Shown here: one piece after another, positions 22,223-24,735 of the stretch
Position numbering within the stretch: the stretch's first letter is position 1
Layout: every line of letters starts with the position of its first letter
From: Candidatus Fermentibacterota bacterium
Lineage (GTDB): Bacteria; Fermentibacterota; Fermentibacteria; Fermentibacterales; Fermentibacteraceae
Length of the DNA: 24,735 nucleotides
Direction: 5' to 3'
Assembly (NCBI GenBank): GCA_012523605.1
Contig: JAAYTY010000227.1
Coordinates: forward strand, 1-24,735
Position numbers and translations under genes: made by a program
The notes under the pieces: generated by a model
Told to the model about the DNA's origin: nothing
What the model saw: the letters and a program-made list of their open reading frames with translations, nothing else
Databases searched by the model: none

Positions 22223-22285
22223 TTGATTCGATCCTGAATCCATATATTCTTATAAATGAGTTGCGAACATTGCCCCCGTAGCTCA
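22046..22285 (+). repeat. Direct repeat of the tRNA-Arg 5' flank and first tRNA bases
   Basis: The 28 bases at 22046-22073 and 22258-22285 match at 24 positions. The first 13 (GAGTTGCGAACAT) are identical and all four differences are transitions. The second copy covers the last 14 bases before tRNA-Arg and its first 14 bases, so the first copy looks like a decayed duplicate of the tRNA start. Confidence 0.6.
22223..22250 (+). promoter_or_regulatory. Candidate promoter for tRNA-Arg
   Basis: TTGATT (22223-22228) and TATTCT (22245-22250) are 16 bp apart, in a locally AT-rich stretch ending about 21 bp before the mature tRNA. TATAAA at 22251-22256 is an alternative -10 but has no -35 at good spacing. 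Confidence 0.5.
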
Positions 22286-22347
22286 GTTGGATAGAGCACC
22301 GGCCTCCGGAGCCGGGAGCATCGGTTCAAGTCCGGTCGGGGGTACCA
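22272..22347 (+). tRNA. tRNA-Arg (anticodon CCG)
   Basis: The acceptor GCCCCCG (22272-22278) pairs with CGGGGGT (22337-22343), with a G1-U72 end pair. The D stem is GCTC/GAGC. The anticodon stem CCGGC/GCCGG holds the loop CTCCGGA with anticodon CCG (reads CGG). The T arm is ATCGG-TTCAAGT-CCGGT. ACCA is encoded. The gene borders the AbiE accessory locus, and parts of it are repeated on both sides. Confidence 0.95.
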
Positions 22348-22409
22348 CTTACGAGGCTGCGGGGCTGCGCCCCGCGGCCTCGGTTGCATTGTATCCCGAC
22401 CGGACTTGA
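22326..22409. repeat. Inverted copy of the tRNA-Arg T-arm just downstream of the gene
   Basis: TCAAGTCCGGTCGGG inside the tRNA (22326-22340) recurs as an exact 15-base inverted copy at 22395-22409, 54 bases on. A 10-base direct copy of the tRNA 3' end, CGGGGGTACC (22337-22346), recurs at 22424-22433. Matches this long and close are not expected by chance. Confidence 0.8.
22353..22381 (+). terminator. Strong hairpin after tRNA-Arg
   Basis: GAGGCTGCGGGGC (22353-22365) pairs along 13 positions (one T-G wobble) with GCCCCGCGGCCTC (22369-22381) around a TGC loop. It begins 5 bases after the tRNA CCA and is followed by the moderately T-rich GGTTGCATTGTAT. It is probably the tRNA terminator. Confidence 0.62.
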
Positions 22410-22434
22410 TGAAACCCGCCGGGCGGGGGTACCG

Positions 22435-22471
22435 TACACGCGAATCTCGAAAGGTACGAGATTCGCGTGTA
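22435..22471. repeat. Perfect 37-bp palindrome, 15-bp arms with 7-bp spacer
   Basis: TACACGCGAATCTCG (22435-22449) and CGAGATTCGCGTGTA (22457-22471) are exact inverted copies around AAAGGTA. There is no T-run on either side, so it is not a typical intrinsic terminator. The geometry is like the core sites of tyrosine recombinases (13-bp arms, 8-bp spacer in lox/FRT). No recombinase gene is in the window. Confidence 0.85.
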
Positions 22472-22616
22472 GGATCAAGAATCGCCGGCATACCAAGCGG
22501 CGCGCAGCGCGTGTCAACTTCATCAGGGTGACGGCGGGGGATTGCTCGGCGGTCGAGATTTTCGCGGTCATCCGATAACCAGGTTGACTTCGCGCCACTC
22601 GTACATGATGTTTCTC

Positions 22617-22640
22617 TATAACAACGAAATAGTTGTTATA
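22617..22640 (+). promoter_or_regulatory. Palindromic operator/promoter of the AbiE operon
   Basis: TATAACAAC-GAAATA-GTTGTTATA is a perfect 9-bp inverted repeat that ends 12 bp before the AbiEi start codon. Its left arm doubles as a -10-like TATAAC. AbiEi antitoxins are known to repress their own operon by binding inverted repeats near the promoter, so this is the expected operator. The -35 is not clear. Confidence 0.7.
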
Positions 22641-22652
22641 TGGAAAGAGAAT

Positions 22653-23273
22653 ATGACCATTCATGAAGCGCGCCATCTCCTGGATCCCTTCCCTACCTTC
22701 GGCCTGGGTACGATCCGGCTGTTCCGGCCCGGCTTCGCTCAGCAGAGCCTCGCCAGATGGAAGGCGGCCGGGAGAATCATCCGGGTTGCCTCCGGTCACT
22801 ATGTCTTTCCGGGCTCCGTGTCGGACGAGACCGACCTGTTCGCCATCGCCAACTCCCTCTACCGCCCATCCTACGTCTCGCTCGAGACCGCGCTGTCCGT
22901 CCACGGCCTTATTCCCGAGACGATTCATTCCGTGACATCCGTTACGACGCGGAAGACGCGCCGTGTGGATTCACCTGTCGGTTCGTTCTCGTATCGTACC
23001 CTGGGGACACGCCTGTTCTTCGGGTACGTGCGACAGGAGGGGAGAAGGCATCCCTGCATGATCGCCAGGCCCGAGAAGGCAATCCTGGATTTTCTGTACC
23101 TGAACCCCTCGTACGACCGGCCGGATGCCCTTCGGGAACTCCGCATCGATCCAGAGGCCTTCTCCGGTCTATCGCAGAGGCGTCTGGATGCCTACTGCCG
23201 CAGGTTCGGAAAGGGGAGCCTCGAGCACAGGCTGAGGGCCCTGGAAGTGGTGATGAGCGATGCTGGAACCTGA
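22653..23273 (+). CDS. abiEi: AbiEi-family antitoxin / transcriptional repressor (type IV TA)
   Basis: The 206-residue product has an N-terminal winged-helix part (LFRPGFAQQSLARWKAAGRIIRVASGHYVFPG, residues about 23-55) and the AbiEi core with YVSLETALSVHGLIPETIHSVTSVTTRK, GSFSYRTLGTRLFFGY and IARPEKAILDFLYL. AbiEi represses the operon and counteracts the toxin without binding it (type IV). I chose ATG 22653, preceded by GGAAAGAGA, because it places the operator palindrome upstream. An upstream in-frame ATG (22605) would put the palindrome inside the gene. It overlaps the toxin by 14 bp. Confidence 0.9.
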   Translation: MTIHEARHLLDPFPTFGLGTIRLFRPGFAQQSLARWKAAGRIIRVASGHYVFPGSVSDETDLFAIANSLYRPSYVSLETALSVHGLIPETIHSVTSVTTRKTRRVDSPVGSFSYRTLGTRLFFGYVRQEGRRHPCMIARPEKAILDFLYLNPSYDRPDALRELRIDPEAFSGLSQRRLDAYCRRFGKGSLEHRLRALEVVMSDAGT

Positions 23274-24063
23274 GATCGTCTTCCGGGCCTTTCCGAACGT
23301 GCCTCCGGGGTTCAGGAGGGCGATTCTGCGGGAGTATCTGCAGCTCAAGGTTCTCGATTTCGTGTTCGGCAGGATGACGGCAGCCGGGCTCGTCTTCATG
23401 GGCGGTAGCGCGATACACCTCTTCCACGGAAGCGACCGGTTCTCAGAGGACCTCGACTTCGACAGCAGGGGAGTATCGGCGAACGGCTTCGCCACGCTCG
23501 CCCATGCTGTCGCCCGCGAGTTCGAGCTGGAGGGGGTAGCCTGCAGCTGCTCGGCCGGTTCGCCCCGGAATGCCTCCACCGCCGTTCTGAGATTCGTCGG
23601 CATCCTCCAGGCATGGGGGCTGACCGCCCATCGGGACGAGGTTCTCAGGCTGAAGCTGGATGCGGCACCGCAGGAGTTCCCCTGCCAACCGGATATGAGC
23701 GTGCTTAACAGGCTCGACGTGATCTGCAGCGTCCCTGTCATGCCCCCGGGCCTGCTCCTGTCGCACAAGCTGAGAGCGATACTCGAGCGGAACAGACTGA
23801 TGGGCCGAGACATCTACGATGCGTCATGCCTGTTCGGCTTCACCACGCCGGACATGGCGTATCTGGAGGAGAAGTGCGGGTTGTCGAGCCCCGGTGAGGT
23901 GGTTTCAGCCGTGAAGGCGCGGCTGGGCCGCACGAGGCAGGCGACTCTCGAGGGCGATGTCGCGCCGTTCATCACTTCGTCGAGGAATCTCCTGCGGATG
24001 AGCCTGTTCCCTGCGACCCTCGACCGCTGGGTTGATAACAAGGCCGGCAGACTCGGGAGATAG
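23260..24063 (+). CDS. abiEii: AbiEii-family nucleotidyltransferase toxin (type IV TA)
   Basis: A 267-residue DNA-polymerase-beta-type nucleotidyltransferase. The active-site motif is MGGSAIHLFHGSDRFSEDLDFD (Gly48-Gly49-Ser50 and Asp64/Asp66), corresponding to GG(S/T)ALxxxxG..R.SxDxD. A second family motif, LLLSHKLRAILERNRLMGRDIYD, lies near residues 166-188. Relatives arrest growth and can abort phage infection; some act on tRNA acceptor ends. The gene appears intact. The ATG lies 14 bp inside abiEi, so the two are translationally coupled. Confidence 0.92.
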   Translation: MLEPEIVFRAFPNVPPGFRRAILREYLQLKVLDFVFGRMTAAGLVFMGGSAIHLFHGSDRFSEDLDFDSRGVSANGFATLAHAVAREFELEGVACSCSAGSPRNASTAVLRFVGILQAWGLTAHRDEVLRLKLDAAPQEFPCQPDMSVLNRLDVICSVPVMPPGLLLSHKLRAILERNRLMGRDIYDASCLFGFTTPDMAYLEEKCGLSSPGEVVSAVKARLGRTRQATLEGDVAPFITSSRNLLRMSLFPATLDRWVDNKAGRLGR

Positions 24064-24169
24064 CGTCTTCCGGGGTAGAGGACTTTCACAGTAACCCCGC
24101 ATCCGGATGGCTCCTTCCGTGTGGCCGCTCAACGGGCTTTCATGCCTTTTCACCATCTCTCGCTCTCGA

Positions 24170-24198
24170 TTGACGAACCCGTCCGCCCTGTGCATCCT
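24170..24198 (+). promoter_or_regulatory. Weak promoter candidate for the FG-GAP protein gene
   Basis: TTGACG (24170-24175) and CATCCT (24193-24198) have a 17-bp spacer, about 42 bp before the TTG start. The -35 is good, but the -10 keeps only A2, T3 and T6 of the consensus. Confidence 0.3.
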
Positions 24199-24239
24199 AA
24201 ATCGGCGAATGGCTTTGAATCTCCTGCGGGGAGGCGTTC

Positions 24240-24735
24240 TTGAAGCCGTTCCTGTCTGCTGTTCTGCTCTTCTTCTCTTGCGCATCAGCCGACATCGCCA
24301 CACAAACAGACTGGTCCGGGGGGGCGAGGACGCCGGGGCCGGTCTCGTCATGGGGCTCCGACTACGACTGCGACAGCGGGATGAGCGGAGCGCGGACGAT
24401 CGGCTCCGTCGGCCTGCATTTCGGCTCGATCCCGTCCACCTTCCAGGTGATGAGTTCCTCCTTCGACGGTGCCTTCTGCATGCATCCTTTCGATGTAAAT
24501 GCGGATGGATTCCCTGACATCCTCTGCCCGGGCCTGCAGGAGGACGAGGTCATGTGGTGGCAGAACCAGTGCTGGACGACTCCGCCCTACATAAGGAGGG
24601 TAGTCGAAGCCCCGGTGAACGGCCCCGACTGCGAGACCGCCGCCGACTTCGACCTCGACGGCGACAACGACATCGCAGCAGCGATATTCTACGATGATCT
24701 CTTCGCCCTCTACCCTAACGATGACGGGGCCGGAA
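24240..24735 (+). CDS. Secreted FG-GAP/VCBS-repeat protein, 3'-truncated by window end
   Basis: The frame from TTG 24240 is open to the end of the window (165 codons seen), which is why it has no stop here. MKPFLSAVLLFFSCASA is a signal peptide; the Cys could also be lipidated. Calcium-binding loops of FG-GAP/VCBS type follow: PFDVNADGFPDILCPG and DFDLDGDNDIAAAIF (DxDxDGxxD pattern), spaced about 53 residues as in beta-propeller blades. In FCB-type bacteria such proteins often carry a C-terminal sorting domain like the one on the C25 peptidase. TTG is preceded by GGGGAGG. The gene was identified by direct reading of this frame. Confidence 0.78.
   Translation, partial: MKPFLSAVLLFFSCASADIATQTDWSGGARTPGPVSSWGSDYDCDSGMSGARTIGSVGLHFGSIPSTFQVMSSSFDGAFCMHPFDVNADGFPDILCPGLQEDEVMWWQNQCWTTPPYIRRVVEAPVNGPDCETAADFDLDGDNDIAAAIFYDDLFALYPNDDGAG

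Noticed and set aside
21862..22491. A 209-codon minus-strand frame upstream of the AbiE operon
   Set aside because: It runs through tRNA-Arg and its terminator and lacks a domain or ribosome site.
24071..24099. CGGGGT/ACCCCG inverted repeat just after abiEii as a terminator
   Set aside because: The 17-base loop, 6-bp stem and absence of a T-run make it too weak to call.
1..24735. CRISPR arrays, insertion sequences, prophage or integrase genes
   Set aside because: No regularly spaced repeats and no transposase or recombinase motifs were seen in any frame; only the tRNA-linked repeats near 22-22.5 kb suggest past mobility.

Overview
The window is a GC-rich, gene-dense bacterial chromosome segment. 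Genes are packed into runs with ATGA/GTGA stop-start overlaps. An LptE-like outer-membrane lipoprotein points to a Gram-negative (two-membrane) cell. A gingipain-type C25 peptidase with a FlgD-like C-terminal tail, an FG-GAP-type secreted protein and a 31-residue KRKR...THKRKKR...RHKKK mini-protein fit a lineage in or near the FCB group, for example one of its uncultured candidate phyla. The low-potential redox enzymes (ferredoxin:thioredoxin reductase type, radical SAM) suggest an anaerobe. The sequence alone cannot fix the phylum.

Layout. (1) 2-4517, +: the end of the classical truB-ribF-rpsO-pnp translation/RNA-decay cluster, with dut attached. (2) 4486-9821, +: an envelope/redox run with an LptE-like lipoprotein, two small membrane proteins, a membrane dipeptidase, a secreted DUF5683-like protein, a membrane zinc-ribbon protein, the FMN transferase ApbE, an AmrS-type radical SAM enzyme and a NusG-domain-II protein. 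(3) 9927-11947, -: an aminotransferase, a glutaredoxin and an FTR catalytic subunit fused to a rubredoxin. (4) 12032-15976, +: a nitrilase-family amidase, a large secreted C25 peptidase, a pseudopilin-like lipoprotein and a PPC-domain protein. (5) 16035-17079, +: tRNA-Ala, a terminator, the DNA-binding protein HU, the mini ribosomal-type protein and a YfcE-like phosphoesterase. (6) 17234-21591: a metabolic module. A minus-strand operon encodes a PEP-mutase/isocitrate-lyase-family lyase and an aconitase/isopropylmalate-isomerase-type dehydratase (large and small subunits). It faces a divergent plus-strand isocitrate/isopropylmalate-type dehydrogenase across a 336-bp control region that holds a promoter overlapped by a palindrome. 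(7) 21592-24063: an accessory locus with a 680-bp gene-poor stretch, tRNA-Arg(CCG), tRNA-derived repeats, a perfect 15-7-15 palindrome and a type IV AbiE toxin-antitoxin pair with a palindromic operator. (8) 24240-24735: the start of a secreted FG-GAP/VCBS repeat protein cut by the window end.

The two most interesting places are the lyase-dehydratase-dehydrogenase module, whose substrate is not obvious, and the tRNA-Arg/AbiE locus, where an inverted copy of the tRNA T-arm and a recombination-site-like palindrome sit between the tRNA and the toxin-antitoxin genes. The glutaredoxin plus FTR-rubredoxin pair, in which the usual CHC cluster motif reads CFC, is a third.
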